This document shows positions 30,258 through 40,866 of a DNA stretch of 64,000 bases, piece after piece (the stretch's first letter is position 1; the number at the start of each line of letters is the position of its first letter). The translations under genes and the position numbers were made by a program. Under the pieces are notes generated by a model that saw nothing but the letters and a program-made list of their open reading frames with translations, did no database searches and was not told the DNA's origin. The stretch comes from Microbacterium sp. lyk4-40-TSB-66 (GTDB lineage: Bacteria; Actinomycetota; Actinomycetes; Actinomycetales; Microbacteriaceae): NCBI RefSeq assembly GCF_030209475.1, contig NZ_JARVRW010000011.1:1-64000 (forward strand), written 5' to 3'.

Positions 30258-31018
30258 GCGATCGCGACGAGTACGACGACGACCCCGACGGCGTCACCCT
30301 CTGGTCCGGTCGTCTGCGGGCATCGCCGGTCGCATCCGACGCCGACGGGGAAGACACGGTCCGTACGCGTCGGACGCCCGGCGGCGTCGCGTCACGCGCC
30401 TCCGATCACGGTGAGACGGCGCCCGCGGACGGCGACGCGGCGTTCTCGGGCACGGTCCCGCGCGACGACCCGCCGCCCTCGCCCGCCGACGACCGTTCCC
30501 CGTCCGCGCTCGCCGATGTCACGGGGTCACCGGTGCCCGACGACGACACGGCACCGTCGCGATCGCGGACACCACGGGCACGGTCGGAGCGGTCGACCCC
30601 CCGGAACGCATCGGCGATCCCCGCAGAGATCGATGAGGGTGTTCCGGCATCCGAGGTCGACACCTCGACGGCCCCGCGCGCGGGTGTCGAGCCGCGTGTC
30701 TCCGCATCCGTCGCCGACACCGAGGTGGACTCCCGCCCCCGCGGCATCCGGCCGGCCGTTCCCGTCGTCGACGGCGGGTCGCCGTCGGAACGCGAGGCCC
30801 GGTCGCCCGTCCCGTTGCAGCGGGAGTCCTACGCGCCGCGCGCGGACGAGCCCGCGAGGGTCGTGCGCTCCTCCGCCGACGACGCGATCCGGTCGGGCGA
30901 CGCCGGCCTCATCCATCCCCGGCGGTCGCCGGGCCGGGCGCATCTCCTCGTTCTGGCCGCCGCGCTCGTCGCGGTCGTCGTGATCGCTGCCGTCGGCGTC
31001 GCGCTCCTGCTCGGCTAG
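30254..31018 (+). CDS. Disordered protein with C-terminal membrane anchor
   Basis: The function is not recognised. The first 225 or so residues of this 254-residue protein are low-complexity (Asp, Ser, Arg, Pro, Thr), predicted to be disordered, with several SxxTP/TP-type positions that could be phosphorylated by the operon's kinase. A single hydrophobic segment at 230-254 (LLVLAAALVAVVVIAAVGVALLLG) ends the protein, so it is a tail-anchored membrane protein with a cytoplasmic N-terminus. It begins with GTG overlapping the FHA gene stop and is the last gene of the operon. Confidence 0.75.
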   Translation: MSDRDEYDDDPDGVTLWSGRLRASPVASDADGEDTVRTRRTPGGVASRASDHGETAPADGDAAFSGTVPRDDPPPSPADDRSPSALADVTGSPVPDDDTAPSRSRTPRARSERSTPRNASAIPAEIDEGVPASEVDTSTAPRAGVEPRVSASVADTEVDSRPRGIRPAVPVVDGGSPSEREARSPVPLQRESYAPRADEPARVVRSSADDAIRSGDAGLIHPRRSPGRAHLLVLAAALVAVVVIAAVGVALLLG

Positions 31019-31063
31019 GGCGCGGCATCCCGCGCCCTCCGGTCCGACCGCTCTCGCGGATGT

Positions 31064-31092
31064 TTGCCGCACCCCCGGAGAACGCGTATCAT
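31064..31092 (+). promoter_or_regulatory. rpsL (str operon) promoter, TTGCCG-17-TATCAT
   Basis: TTGCCG at 31064-31069 and TATCAT at 31087-31092 have an ideal 17-base spacing. It is the best sigma-70 match before rpsL and would start RNA at about 31100. Confidence 0.75.
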
Positions 31093-31371
31093 TGAGCGGG
31101 TGTGCGTTCACGCGCGCCGTGCGTCATGCCCCCGGGCGTGTCTCGCGGATCAACGCTCGCACCATCTCAGGGATCGACCTGCGAACAGGTCGCCCCCACG
31201 GCATATCCACCACGAATCGCGCCAGATCATTCTGTCGCGGGGTGGATCACACGTGAGCCCGACACGTCATGAATCGAAAGATGAGCGACATGTCGGGGGA
31301 GACACGACGCTGTCACCGTGCAGCACCTGGGTGAGACCGAGAGGGAGCACCCAGCCAATCAAGGAGAGAAC
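31093..31371 (+). other. Long rpsL leader region
   Basis: About 270 untranslated bases precede rpsL. A short hairpin CGACCTG-CGAA-CAGGTCG is at 31175-31192. A GTG only seven bases after the -10 box (31100) opens a Cys- and Arg-rich frame that stays open to 31444, past the rpsL start in another frame. Whether it is translated is unknown. No known ribosomal-protein autoregulatory structure was recognised. Confidence 0.45.
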
Positions 31372-31740
31372 GTGCCAACCATTCAGCAGTTGGTTCGCAA
31401 GGGCCGCTCGCCGAAGGTCTCGAAGACCAAGGCTCCCGCGCTGAAGTCGAACCCCCAGCAGGCCGGCGTGTGCACCCGCGTGTACACGACGACCCCCAAG
31501 AAGCCGAACTCGGCGATGCGCAAGGTCGCTCGTGTGAAGCTGCGCAACGGCACCGAGGTCACCGCCTACATCCCCGGCGAGGGCCACAACCTGCAGGAGC
31601 ACTCGCTCGTGCTCGTCCGCGGTGGTCGCGTCAAGGACCTCCCCGGTGTCCGTTACAAGATCGTCCGCGGTGCACTCGACACCCAGGCTGTCAAGAACCG
31701 TAAGCAGGCTCGCAGCCGCTACGGCGCGAAGAAGGGCTGA
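31372..31740 (+). CDS. rpsL: 30S ribosomal protein S12
   Basis: This 122-residue S12 sits at the 30S decoding centre. The streptomycin-relevant region [13 protein letters not shown] has K43 and K44 intact, and [12 protein letters not shown] is also wild type, so streptomycin resistance from this protein is not expected. The GTG at 31372 is chosen for AAGGAGAG just upstream and for the canonical N-terminus [11 protein letters not shown]; an in-frame extension back to 31318 is rejected. It is first of the str operon, six bases before rpsG. Confidence 0.99.
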   Translation: MPTIQQLVRKGRSPKVSKTKAPALKSNPQQAGVCTRVYTTTPKKPNSAMRKVARVKLRNGTEVTAYIPGEGHNLQEHSLVLVRGGRVKDLPGVRYKIVRGALDTQAVKNRKQARSRYGAKKG

Positions 31741-31745
31741 CCCAG

Positions 31746-32216
31746 ATGCCTCGTAAAGGTCCCGTCACCAAGCGCCCGGTCGTCAACGACCCGGTCTACG
31801 GTGCTCCGATCGTCAGCCAGCTCGTCAACAAGATCCTCGTCGACGGCAAGAAGTCGATCGCGGAGTCGATCGTCTACACCGCCCTCCGGGGTGTCGAGGC
31901 GAAGAACAGCCAGGACGCCGTCGCCACGCTGAAGAAGGCGCTCGACAACGTCCGTCCCACCCTCGAGGTCAAGAGCCGCCGCGTCGGTGGCTCGACCTAC
32001 CAGGTGCCCGTCGAAGTCAAGCCGCACCGCGCGAACACCCTCGCGCTGCGCTGGCTCGTGAGCTACGCCAAGGGTCGTCGTGAGAAGACGATGACCGAGC
32101 GTCTGCAGAACGAGATCCTCGACGCCTCGAACGGCCTCGGTGCCGCGGTCAAGCGCCGCGAAGACACCCACAAGATGGCCGAGTCGAACCGCGCCTTCGC
32201 GCACTACCGCTGGTAA
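31746..32216 (+). CDS. rpsG: 30S ribosomal protein S7
   Basis: This 156-residue S7 nucleates assembly of the 3' major domain of 16S rRNA and in other bacteria can repress its own operon. N-terminal [12 protein letters not shown] and C-terminal [15 protein letters not shown] are characteristic, and the length is normal. The ATG is five bases after the rpsL stop. The 92 bases between this gene and fusA contain a 14-pair hairpin that may reduce read-through. Confidence 0.99.
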   Translation: MPRKGPVTKRPVVNDPVYGAPIVSQLVNKILVDGKKSIAESIVYTALRGVEAKNSQDAVATLKKALDNVRPTLEVKSRRVGGSTYQVPVEVKPHRANTLALRWLVSYAKGRREKTMTERLQNEILDASNGLGAAVKRREDTHKMAESNRAFAHYRW

Positions 32217-32225
32217 CAGCTCCCT

Positions 32226-32271
32226 CTTCGACGGGCTCGGGCGGCCGACCCGGCCCGCGAGCCCGTCGAAG
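32226..32271 (+). terminator. Hairpin between rpsG and fusA
   Basis: CTTCGACGGGCTCG (32226-32239) pairs perfectly with CGAGCCCGTCGAAG (32258-32271) around an 18-base GC-rich loop. The arm resembles the dispersed CTTCGACAGGCTC element found at 3743 and 50282. No T-run follows, so it may be an attenuator, RNA-stability element or mobile palindrome instead of a true terminator. Confidence 0.6.
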
Positions 32272-32308
32272 TTCCCACGACATCCGCCACCACACGTAAG
32301 GACATCCC

Positions 32309-34423
32309 GTGGCACAAGACGTGCTCACCGACCTCACCAAGGTCCGCAACATCGGCATCATGGCGCACATCGATGCCGGCAAGACGACGACGACCGAGCG
32401 CATCCTGTACTACACGGGAACCAACCACAAGATCGGCGAGACCCACGACGGCGCCTCGACGACCGACTGGATGGAGCAGGAGCAGGAGCGTGGCATCACG
32501 ATCACCTCCGCTGCTGTCACGTGCTTCTGGGACAAGAACCAGATCAACATCATCGACACCCCCGGGCACGTCGACTTCACCGTCGAGGTGGAGCGCTCGC
32601 TCCGCGTGCTCGATGGCGCTGTCGCCGTCTTCGACGGCAAAGAGGGCGTCGAGCCCCAGTCCGAGACGGTCTGGCGTCAGGCCGACAAGTACAACGTCCC
32701 CCGTATCTGCTTCGTCAACAAGATGGACAAGCTCGGCGCGGACTTCTACTTCACCGTCGACACCATCATCAACAAGCTCAAGGCGAAGCCGCTCGTCATC
32801 CAGCTGCCCATCGGCGTCGAGAACGACTTCATCGGTGTCGTCGACCTCGTCGAGATGCGCGCACTGGTCTGGGCGGGTGACGCCAAGGGTGATGTCACCA
32901 TGGGTGCCAAGTACGACATCCAGGAGATCCCGGCCGACATGGCCGACGTCGTCGCGAAGTACCGCGAAGAGCTCCTCGAGACGGTCGCCGAAACCGACGA
33001 GGAGCTTCTCGAGAAGCACTTCGGTGGCGAAGAGCTGACCGTGGCCGAGATCAAGGCCGCGATCCGCAAGCTGACGGTCAACTCGGACATCTACCCCGTG
33101 CTCTGCGGCTCGGCGTTCAAGAACCGCGGTGTGCAGCCCATGCTGGACGCCGTCATCGACTACCTGCCGTCGCCCCTCGACGTGCCGGCCATCGAGGCGC
33201 ACGACCCGAAGAACGAAGAGACGATCATCGAGCGGCACGCCGATCGTGAGGAGCCCTTCACCGCGCTGGCCTTCAAGATCGTCACGCACCCCTTCTTCGG
33301 CCGTCTGACCTACATCCGCGTGTACTCCGGCCACCTGGACTCGGGCGCGCAGATCGTCAACTCGACGAAGTCCAAGAAGGAGCGCATCGGGAAGATCTTC
33401 CAGATGTACGCCAACAAGGAGAACCCGGTTCCCTCGGTCACGGCCGGCCACATCTATGCGGTCATCGGCCTGAAGGACACCACGACCGGAGACACCCTCT
33501 GCGACGCGCAGAACCAGGTCGTCCTCGAGTCGATGACGTTCCCCGAGCCCGTCATCGAGGTCGCGATCGAGCCCAAGACCAAGGCCGACCAGGAGAAGCT
33601 GGGTCTGGCGATCCAGAAGCTCGCCGAAGAAGACCCGACGTTCCGTGTCGAGCAGAACAACGACACCGGTCAGACCGTCATCAAGGGCATGGGCGAGCTG
33701 CACCTCGACATCCTCGTGGACCGCATGAAGCGCGAGTTCAAGGTCGAGGCCAACGTCGGCAAGCCGCAGGTCGCGTACCGCGAGACGATCAAGAAGACCG
33801 TCGAGCGTCACGACTACACGCACAAGAAGCAGACCGGTGGTTCTGGTCAGTTCGCCAAGATCCAGTTCGCGCTCGAGCCCCTCGAGGTCACGGCCGACAA
33901 GATCTACGAATTCGAGAACAAGGTCAGCGGTGGTCGTATCCCGCGCGAGTACATCGGACCCACCGACCAGGGCTTCCAGGACGCCATGAACGTCGGCGTG
34001 CTCGCCGGCTACCCCATGGTGGGCGTCAAGGCGATCCTCCTGGACGGCGCATCGCACGACGTCGACTCCTCGGAGATGGCGTTCAAGATCGCCGGCTCCA
34101 TGGGCTTCAAGGAAGCGATCCGCAAGGCGAACCCCGTCATCCTCGAGCCGCTCATGTCGGTCGAGGTGCGTACTCCCGAGGAGTACATGGGCGACGTCAT
34201 CGGCGACCTGAACTCCCGTCGTGGGCAGATCCAGTCGATGGAAGACGCTCAGGGTGTCAAGGTCGTGCGGGCGCTCGTCCCGCTGTCCGAGATGTTCGGC
34301 TACATCGGCGACCTGCGGTCGAAGACCTCGGGCCGTGCCGTGTACTCGATGGAGTTCGACAGCTACGCCGAGGTTCCTCGCGCCGTGGCCGACGAGATCG
34401 TCCAGAAGAACAAGGGCGAGTAA
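32309..34423 (+). CDS. fusA: Elongation factor G
   Basis: This 704-residue translational GTPase catalyses ribosomal translocation. G1 is [13 protein letters not shown], switch [10 protein letters not shown], and G4 NKMD. C-terminal domains are complete ([39 protein letters not shown]). The GTG at 32309 follows AAGGACATCCC and gives [23 protein letters not shown] strong hairpin follows the stop. Confidence 0.99.
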   Translation: MAQDVLTDLTKVRNIGIMAHIDAGKTTTTERILYYTGTNHKIGETHDGASTTDWMEQEQERGITITSAAVTCFWDKNQINIIDTPGHVDFTVEVERSLRVLDGAVAVFDGKEGVEPQSETVWRQADKYNVPRICFVNKMDKLGADFYFTVDTIINKLKAKPLVIQLPIGVENDFIGVVDLVEMRALVWAGDAKGDVTMGAKYDIQEIPADMADVVAKYREELLETVAETDEELLEKHFGGEELTVAEIKAAIRKLTVNSDIYPVLCGSAFKNRGVQPMLDAVIDYLPSPLDVPAIEAHDPKNEETIIERHADREEPFTALAFKIVTHPFFGRLTYIRVYSGHLDSGAQIVNSTKSKKERIGKIFQMYANKENPVPSVTAGHIYAVIGLKDTTTGDTLCDAQNQVVLESMTFPEPVIEVAIEPKTKADQEKLGLAIQKLAEEDPTFRVEQNNDTGQTVIKGMGELHLDILVDRMKREFKVEANVGKPQVAYRETIKKTVERHDYTHKKQTGGSGQFAKIQFALEPLEVTADKIYEFENKVSGGRIPREYIGPTDQGFQDAMNVGVLAGYPMVGVKAILLDGASHDVDSSEMAFKIAGSMGFKEAIRKANPVILEPLMSVEVRTPEEYMGDVIGDLNSRRGQIQSMEDAQGVKVVRALVPLSEMFGYIGDLRSKTSGRAVYSMEFDSYAEVPRAVADEIVQKNKGE

Positions 34424-34436
34424 CACCGCCCTCATT

Positions 34437-34477
34437 GGATGCCGGGAACCCGGGTTTCCCCCCGGTTCCCGGCATCC
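34437..34477 (+). terminator. Terminator-like hairpin after fusA
   Basis: GGATGCCGGGAACC (34437-34450) pairs with GGTTCCCGGCATCC (34464-34477), 14 pairs with a 13-base loop, beginning 13 bases after the fusA stop. It lacks a long T-run. tuf is probably also transcribed from its own start further on. Confidence 0.75.
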
Positions 34478-34584
34478 ACTCAAACTGAATACCGACTCTC
34501 TAGTAATCTGAGAACCATCCCCGCGAAGAACCGGTCGCAATCCAGTGCCCGAGACCTCGCAACCAACGTCCTGAGGAGGACCCA

Positions 34585-35778
34585 GTGGCTAAGGCCAAGT
34601 TCGAGCGGACCAAGCCGCACGTGAACATCGGAACGATCGGTCACGTCGACCACGGCAAGACCACGCTCACCGCTGCCATCTCGAAGGTGCTCGCCGACAA
34701 GTTCCCGTCGGCCACCAACGTTCAGCGTGACTTCGCGTCGATCGACTCGGCGCCCGAAGAGCGTCAGCGTGGTATCACGATCAACATCTCGCACGTCGAG
34801 TACGAGACCCCCAAGCGTCACTACGCGCACGTCGACGCGCCCGGCCACGCCGACTACATCAAGAACATGATCACCGGTGCCGCTCAGATGGACGGCGCGA
34901 TCCTCGTGGTCGCCGCCACCGACGGCCCGATGGCTCAGACCCGTGAGCACGTTCTGCTCGCCAAGCAGGTCGGCGTGCCGTACCTGCTCGTCGCGCTGAA
35001 CAAGAGCGACATGGTCGACGACGAGGAGATCCTGGAGCTCGTCGAGCTCGAGGTCCGCGAGCTCCTGTCGTCGCAGGACTTCGACGGCGACAACGCCCCC
35101 GTCGTCCGCGTCTCGGGCCTCAAGGCTCTCGAGGGTGACGAGCAGTGGGTCAACGCCATCGTCGAGCTCATGGAAGCCGTCGACGAGTCGATCCCCGACC
35201 CGGTGCGTGACAAGGACAAGCCGTTCCTCATGCCCATCGAGGACGTCTTCACCATCACCGGCCGTGGCACGGTCGTCACGGGCCGCGCCGAGCGCGGTAC
35301 CCTCGGCATCAACTCCGAGGTCGAGATCGTCGGCATCCGCCCGACGCAGAAGACCACGGTCACCGGTATCGAGATGTTCCACAAGCAGCTCGACGAGGCC
35401 TGGGCCGGCGAGAACTGCGGTCTGCTCCTGCGCGGCACCAAGCGTGACGACGTCGAGCGCGGCCAGGTCGTCGTGAAGCCCGGTTCGGTCACCCCGCACA
35501 CCAACTTCGAGGGCACGGCGTACATCCTGTCCAAGGAGGAGGGCGGCCGTCACAACCCGTTCTTCACGAACTACCGCCCGCAGTTCTACTTCCGCACCAC
35601 GGACGTGACCGGCGTCATCACGCTGCCCGAGGGCACCGAGATGGTCATGCCCGGTGACACCACCGAGATGTCGGTCGAGCTCATCCAGCCGATCGCCATG
35701 GAAGAGGGCCTCGGCTACGCGATCCGTGAGGGTGGCCGCACCGTCGGCGCCGGCACGGTCACGAAGATCGTCAAGTAA
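34585..35778 (+). CDS. tuf: Elongation factor Tu
   Basis: This 397-residue GTPase delivers aminoacyl-tRNA to the ribosome. G1 is [11 protein letters not shown], switch [10 protein letters not shown], and G4 NKSD; domains 2 and 3 are complete, ending AGTVTKIVK. The ATG at 34585 follows TGAGGAGGA. The 160-base gap after fusA contains a terminator-like hairpin and an AT-richer stretch (AACTGAATAC, then TAGTAAT at 34501-34507) where a tuf promoter may lie, though no good -35 box is visible. Confidence 0.99.
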   Translation: MAKAKFERTKPHVNIGTIGHVDHGKTTLTAAISKVLADKFPSATNVQRDFASIDSAPEERQRGITINISHVEYETPKRHYAHVDAPGHADYIKNMITGAAQMDGAILVVAATDGPMAQTREHVLLAKQVGVPYLLVALNKSDMVDDEEILELVELEVRELLSSQDFDGDNAPVVRVSGLKALEGDEQWVNAIVELMEAVDESIPDPVRDKDKPFLMPIEDVFTITGRGTVVTGRAERGTLGINSEVEIVGIRPTQKTTVTGIEMFHKQLDEAWAGENCGLLLRGTKRDDVERGQVVVKPGSVTPHTNFEGTAYILSKEEGGRHNPFFTNYRPQFYFRTTDVTGVITLPEGTEMVMPGDTTEMSVELIQPIAMEEGLGYAIREGGRTVGAGTVTKIVK

Positions 35779-35801
35779 GTCTCACCGACTTCATTCGGCA
35801 C

Positions 35802-35825
35802 AGGCCGGGCCTTCGGGCCCGGCCT
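35802..35825 (+). terminator. Rho-independent terminator after tuf
   Basis: AGGCCGGGCC, loop TTCG, and GGCCCGGCCT form a perfect 10-pair stem closed by a UUCG tetraloop, followed by TTTGT. It lies 24 bases after the tuf stop. Confidence 0.92.
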
Positions 35826-35936
35826 TTGTCGTTCTCGGATGACGTCGACGTCCGGGGGCTTCCGCTGGCGGTCTCGTGCACTCCACAATGAACGGGAGGT
35901 CGGCATGTTGGTCGATCCGGTCACGAGGGAGACGTA

Positions 35937-36155
35937 ATGAGCGGCGTGGACGACATCATCGCGAAGGGCAAGAAGCTCCTCGACGACAACCGCGACAAGA
36001 TCGAGGAAGCTCTCAAGAGCGAGAAGGCCGAAGAGGTCAGCGACAAGGTGCTCGACGGTGCGGCGGAGGCGATCAAGAAGATCGTTCCGGCCGATCAGCA
36101 CGCCAAGGTCGACGACGTGCGGGCCAACGTCGACAAGAACATCGGCAACGCCTGA
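35937..36155 (+). CDS. Small MT0933/Rv0909 antitoxin-like protein
   Basis: This 72-residue, highly charged, helical protein (MSGVDDIIAKGKKLLDDNRDK start, AEEVSDKVLDGAAEAIKKI middle) resembles the MT0933/Rv0909 antitoxin family of actinobacteria. Assignment is by composition and pattern only. The ATG at 35937 follows GAGGGAGAC. No toxin gene is adjacent: the tuf terminator is upstream and the S10 leader downstream. It could therefore be a solitary antitoxin-family protein with another role, such as stress response. A hairpin follows the stop. Confidence 0.6.
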   Translation: MSGVDDIIAKGKKLLDDNRDKIEEALKSEKAEEVSDKVLDGAAEAIKKIVPADQHAKVDDVRANVDKNIGNA

Positions 36156-36168
36156 GCCCGACCGTCCA

Positions 36169-36197
36169 CGGCGCTGCTCCCGAGGGGAGCGGCGCCG
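36169..36197 (+). terminator. Hairpin after the 35937 small gene
   Basis: CGGCGCTGCTCCC (36169-36181) pairs with GGGAGCGGCGCCG (36185-36197), 13 pairs including one G-U, loop of three bases, 13 bases after the stop. It has no T-run but is well placed to isolate this gene from the S10 operon. Confidence 0.7.
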
Positions 36198-36251
36198 TCG
36201 GCGTTCCCGGCCCCGGATTCTGAGGAAACGCCGCACGCGACACGCCCGGGT

Positions 36252-36280
36252 TTGCGACACGCCCGACGGGTCCGTAGACT
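36252..36280 (+). promoter_or_regulatory. S10 operon promoter, TTGCGA-17-TAGACT
   Basis: TTGCGA at 36252-36257 and TAGACT at 36275-36280 are 17 bases apart. The site lies about 310 bases before rpsJ and would produce a long leader RNA. Confidence 0.75.
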
Positions 36281-36591
36281 AGTCCAGTTCCACATTCCGG
36301 CGTGCGCTCGGCGCGCGCCAGGATCACTGTCTCGGCAGTGCACAGGCGGCGCGTGAGCGCAGGGTCCTGGGCCGCGGGCAGCAGAACACACACCGAACCC
36401 CTTCATCCCCAACGGGATTCGCACGCGTGCGTGCGAGGGGCGGGCCGGAAGCCATGAGGCGTCCGGTTTGACAGCTGAACAGCGGTGCAGCATCTCTCGC
36501 GTGAGCGAGGGGAAGTGCCAGGGTGCGTCAGCACCACCGTGCGTCCAATGCCCCAGGTCGGGTAAGACGCGAGAAAGAGAGAGAGCAGACA
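36281..36591 (+). other. Long S10-operon leader region
   Basis: Roughly 300 bases of untranslated leader precede rpsJ. It contains several GC-rich inverted repeats, for example CGCACGCGTGCGTGCG at 36420-36435 and the CTCTCGCGTGAGCGAG stem near 36494-36509. The position and length suit an L4-type autoregulatory leader, as known in other bacteria, but I could not match a conserved structure. The only gene nearby is the small antitoxin-like one. Confidence 0.45.
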
Positions 36592-36900
36592 ATGGCGGGA
36601 CAGAAGATCCGCATTCGCCTGAAGTCGTACGACCACGCCGGGCTGGACTCGTCGGCGCGCAAGATCGTCGACACCGTGACCCGTGCCGGCGCCACCGTGG
36701 TGGGCCCGGTTCCCCTTCCGACCGAGAAGAACGTCGTGTGCGTCATCCGGTCGCCCCACAAGTACAAGGACAGCCGCGAGCACTTCGAGATGCGCACCCA
36801 CAAGCGCCTCATCGACATCATCGACCCGACGCCCAAGGCCGTCGACTCGCTGATGCGCCTCGACCTCCCGGCCGATGTCAACATCGAGATCAAGCTCTGA
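36592..36900 (+). CDS. rpsJ: 30S ribosomal protein S10
   Basis: This 102-residue S10 is the 30S head protein and NusE partner in antitermination. [21 protein letters not shown] and [19 protein letters not shown] are diagnostic. The ATG at 36592 follows AGAGAGAGAGC; longer in-frame starts upstream are rejected on conservation. It is the first gene of the S10 operon. Confidence 0.99.
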   Translation: MAGQKIRIRLKSYDHAGLDSSARKIVDTVTRAGATVVGPVPLPTEKNVVCVIRSPHKYKDSREHFEMRTHKRLIDIIDPTPKAVDSLMRLDLPADVNIEIKL

Positions 36901-36908
36901 GGTTCGAC

Positions 36909-37568
36909 ATGGCTGACATCAACTCCAAGATCTCCAAGGGCCTCCTCGGGACCAAGCTCGGTATGACCCAGGTGTGGGACGAGAACGGCAAGCTCGTTCC
37001 CGTCACCGTCATCGAGGTCGCGCCGAACGTCGTGACCCAGCTGCGCTCGCTCGAGAAGGACGGCTACAACGCCGTTCAGATCGGCTACGGCCAGATCGAC
37101 CCCCGCAAGGTGAACAAGCCCCTGACGGCTCACTTCGACGCCGCCGGTGTCACCCCGCGCCGCCACCTCACCGAGGTGCGCACCGCGGACGCCGCCGACT
37201 ACGCGCTGGGCCAGGAGCTCACCGTGGAAGGCCTCTTCGAGGCCGGCCAGCTGGTCGACGTCGTCGGCACCAGCAAGGGCAAGGGCACCGCCGGTGTCAT
37301 GAAGCGTCACAACTTCAAGGGTGTCTCCGCCTCGCACGGTTCGCACCGCAACCACCGCAAGCCCGGCTCGATCGGCGCCTCGTCGACGCCGAGCCGCGTC
37401 TTCAAGGGCATGCGCATGGCCGGCCGTATGGGTGGCGAGCGCGTGACCGTCCTCAACCTCACGGTGCACGCCGTCGACGCCGAGAAGGGACTCATGCTCG
37501 TCAAGGGCGCCGTCCCCGGTGCTCGTGGCCGCATCGTCTACGTCCGCAACGCAGTGAAGGGTGCCTGA
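36909..37568 (+). CDS. rplC: 50S ribosomal protein L3
   Basis: This 219-residue L3 is an early 50S assembly protein near the peptidyl transferase centre. The [21 protein letters not shown] start and the [23 protein letters not shown] and [12 protein letters not shown] segments are typical. The ATG at 36909 lies eight bases after the rpsJ stop. Start candidates further upstream are in-frame read-through of the leader and are not used. Confidence 0.99.
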   Translation: MADINSKISKGLLGTKLGMTQVWDENGKLVPVTVIEVAPNVVTQLRSLEKDGYNAVQIGYGQIDPRKVNKPLTAHFDAAGVTPRRHLTEVRTADAADYALGQELTVEGLFEAGQLVDVVGTSKGKGTAGVMKRHNFKGVSASHGSHRNHRKPGSIGASSTPSRVFKGMRMAGRMGGERVTVLNLTVHAVDAEKGLMLVKGAVPGARGRIVYVRNAVKGA

Positions 37569-37570
37569 TC

Positions 37571-38233
37571 ATGGCTGACTCGACTCTCGCGCTCGACGTC
37601 GTGAAGGCCGACGGCAAGAAGGCAGGCTCCGTCGAGCTGCCCGCCGCGCTCTTCGACGTCAAGACGAACATCCCCCTCATCCACCAGGTCGTCGTGGCGC
37701 AGCGCGCCGCGGCTCGCCAGGGCACGCACTCGACCAAGCGTCGTGGCGAGGTCTCGGGTGCCGGCCGCAAGCCCTTCAAGCAGAAGGGCACCGGTAACGC
37801 CCGTCAGGGCTCGATCCGCGCGCCGCACATGACCGGTGGTGGCATCGTCCACGGGCCCAAGCCCCGCGACTACAGCCAGCGCACCCCCAAGAAGATGATC
37901 GCCGCCGCGCTCCTGGGCGCGCTGAGCGACCGCGCTCGTGGGCAGCGTCTGCACATCGTCGACAGCTTCGCCATCGAGGGTGCGCCCTCGACCAAGGCCG
38001 CTGCCGCCGCGCTGAAGGTCCTCGGTGCCGTCAAGAACGTGCTCGTGGTCATCGACCGCGACGACGAGCTGACGATCAAGAGCGTGCGCAACCTCGCGTA
38101 CGTCCACGTGCTGACCGTCGGCCAGCTGAACACCTACGACGTGATCGTCTCCGACGACATCGTCTTCACCAAGGCCGCCTACGACACGTTCGTCGCGTCG
38201 AAGGCTGCGCCCACCGAGGAGGTCTCGGCATGA
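37571..38233 (+). CDS. rplD: 50S ribosomal protein L4
   Basis: This 220-residue L4 lines the exit tunnel and in other bacteria represses the S10 operon by binding its leader. The tunnel-loop region is recognisable from [25 protein letters not shown]. The ATG is two bases after the rplC stop, and the stop overlaps rplW (ATGA). Confidence 0.99.
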   Translation: MADSTLALDVVKADGKKAGSVELPAALFDVKTNIPLIHQVVVAQRAAARQGTHSTKRRGEVSGAGRKPFKQKGTGNARQGSIRAPHMTGGGIVHGPKPRDYSQRTPKKMIAAALLGALSDRARGQRLHIVDSFAIEGAPSTKAAAAALKVLGAVKNVLVVIDRDDELTIKSVRNLAYVHVLTVGQLNTYDVIVSDDIVFTKAAYDTFVASKAAPTEEVSA

Positions 38234-38529
38234 CCACCGTCAACAAGGACCCGCGCGACATCATCCTGAAGCCGGTCGTCTCCGAGAAGAGCTACTCGCT
38301 CATCGACGAGGGCAAGTACACCTTCCTGGTGGACCCCCGCGCCTCGAAGACCGAGATCAAGCTCGCGATCGAGAAGATCTTCAGCGTCAAGGTGGCTTCG
38401 GTCAACACGATCAACCGCGTGGGCAAGGCCCGTCGCACCCGCTTCGGCATCGGCAAGCGCAAGGACACCAAGCGCGCCATCGTCTCGCTGAAGTCGGGCA
38501 CCATCGACATCTTCACGTCTGTCGGCTGA
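38230..38529 (+). CDS. rplW: 50S ribosomal protein L23
   Basis: This 99-residue L23 sits at the tunnel exit and provides the docking site for trigger factor and [18 protein letters not shown] and [19 protein letters not shown] are typical. It starts with ATG overlapping the rplD stop by four bases. Confidence 0.99.
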   Translation: MTTVNKDPRDIILKPVVSEKSYSLIDEGKYTFLVDPRASKTEIKLAIEKIFSVKVASVNTINRVGKARRTRFGIGKRKDTKRAIVSLKSGTIDIFTSVG

Positions 38530-38553
38530 CGGTCGGGATAGAGGACAAGAACA

Positions 38554-39393
<840 letters not shown>

Positions 39394-39405
39394 GAGTAGA
39401 GGAAG

Positions 39406-39687
39406 ATGCCTCGCAGCCTTAAGAAGGGCCCCTTCGTCGACGAGCACCTGCTTCGCAAGGTCGTCTCGCAGAACGAAGCCGGTTCGAAGAACGTCATCAA
39501 GACCTGGTCGCGCCGTTCGATGATCATCCCCGCCATGCTGGGACACACCATCGCCGTGCACGACGGTCGCAAGCACATCCCCGTGTTCGTGACCGAGACC
39601 ATGGTCGGCCACAAGCTGGGCGAGTTCTCGCCCACCCGCACCTTCCGCGGCCACGTGAAGGACGACAAGAAGGGCCGTCGCCGTTAA
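39406..39687 (+). CDS. rpsS: 30S ribosomal protein S19
   Basis: This 93-residue S19 is a 30S head protein that contacts A-site t[19 protein letters not shown] and [14 protein letters not shown] are diagnostic. The ATG follows GAGGAAG, 12 bases after rplB. Confidence 0.99.
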   Translation: MPRSLKKGPFVDEHLLRKVVSQNEAGSKNVIKTWSRRSMIIPAMLGHTIAVHDGRKHIPVFVTETMVGHKLGEFSPTRTFRGHVKDDKKGRRR

Positions 39688-39709
39688 GGCGACCGAGGAG
39701 GAGAGAGAA

Positions 39710-40108
39710 ATGGTGGAGTCCATCGCACGCGTGCGACACATCCGCGTGACCCCTCAGAAGGCTCGTCGTGTCGTCGCGCTCATCAAGGGCAAGCAGGCCG
39801 AAGAGGCCCTCGCCATCCTGAAGTTCGCGCCGCAGGGCGCGAGCGAGCCGATCTACAAGCTCGTCGCCTCGGCCATCGCGAACGCTCGCGTGACCGCCGA
39901 CAAGACGAACGAATACCTGGATGACGCCGACCTGTACGTGAAGAACGCGTACGTCGACGAGGGCACGACGCTCAAGCGTTTCCGCCCCCGCGCACAGGGT
40001 CGCGCCTTCCAGATCAAGAAGCGCACGAGCCACATCACGGTCGTGCTCGCGACGCCGGAGACCGCTGAGGCGACCCCGGCCCGCGCCAACAAGAAGGCGA
40101 GCAAGTAA
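39710..40108 (+). CDS. rplV: 50S ribosomal protein L22
   Basis: This 132-residue L22 extends a hairpin into the exit tunnel, the site of macrolide-resistance changes. [23 protein letters not shown] and [18 protein letters not shown] are intact. A short Ala/Lys-rich C-terminal tail extends past the core. It starts with ATG after GAGGAGAGAG; the TAA stop shares its last A with the rpsC ATG. Confidence 0.99.
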   Translation: MVESIARVRHIRVTPQKARRVVALIKGKQAEEALAILKFAPQGASEPIYKLVASAIANARVTADKTNEYLDDADLYVKNAYVDEGTTLKRFRPRAQGRAFQIKKRTSHITVVLATPETAEATPARANKKASK

Positions 40109-40866
40109 TGGGACAGAAGGTCAACCCGTACGGCTTCCGCCTCGGCATCACCACCGACCACGTGTCGCGGTGGTTCTCGGACTCGACGAAGCCCGGTCAG
40201 CGTTACGCCGACTACCTCGCCGAGGACATCAAGATCCGTCGCCTGCTGACCACCTCGCTCGACCGCGCCGGTGTCAGCAACATCGAGATCGAGCGCACGC
40301 GTGACCGCGTCCGCGTCGACATCCACACCGCCCGTCCGGGCATCGTGATCGGTCGCCGCGGCGCCGAGGCCGAGCGCATCCGCGCCGACCTCGAGAAGCT
40401 CAGTGGCAAGCAGATCCAGCTGAACATCCTCGAGGTCAAGAACCCCGAGGCCGATGCTCAGCTGGTCGCTCAGGGTGTCGCCGAGCAGCTCTCCGCACGC
40501 GTGGCGTTCCGTCGCGCGATGCGCAAGGGTCTGCAGGGCGCGCAGCGTGCCGGCGCCAAGGGCGTCCGCATCCAGGTGTCGGGCCGCCTCGGCGGCGCCG
40601 AGATGAGCCGCTCGGAGTTCTACCGCGAAGGCCGTGTGCCGCTGCACACCCTCCGTGCGAACATCGATTACGGCTTTTACGAGGCCAAGACCACCTTCGG
40701 CCGCATCGGCGTGAAGGTCTGGATCTACAAGGGCGACCTCACCAACAAGGAGCTCGCCCGCGAGCAGGCCAACGCGCCCAAGTCCCGCGGTCGTGACGAC
40801 CGTGGTGGCGACCGTCGTCGTGGCCCGCGCAACGAGGCCCCCGTGGCAGAAGGAGCGTCGGCGTAA
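40108..40866 (+). CDS. rpsC: 30S ribosomal protein S3
   Basis: This 252-residue S3 is a mRNA entry-channel protein. [14 protein letters not shown] and the KH-domain GXXG segment ([11 protein letters not shown]) are intact. The last 35 residues are an Arg/Gly/Asp-rich tail ([19 protein letters not shown]), a common actinobacterial extension. The start overlaps rplV by one base. Confidence 0.99.
   Translation: MGQKVNPYGFRLGITTDHVSRWFSDSTKPGQRYADYLAEDIKIRRLLTTSLDRAGVSNIEIERTRDRVRVDIHTARPGIVIGRRGAEAERIRADLEKLSGKQIQLNILEVKNPEADAQLVAQGVAEQLSARVAFRRAMRKGLQGAQRAGAKGVRIQVSGRLGGAEMSRSEFYREGRVPLHTLRANIDYGFYEAKTTFGRIGVKVWIYKGDLTNKELAREQANAPKSRGRDDRGGDRRRGPRNEAPVAEGASA

Noticed and set aside
32204..34540. 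Long open frame antisense to fusA
   Set aside because: Shadow of fusA; no ribosome site or domain.
35840..35936. Promoter CACAAT at 35884 for the antitoxin-like gene
   Set aside because: No -35 element at 16-18 bases upstream, and the sequence matches the consensus poorly.
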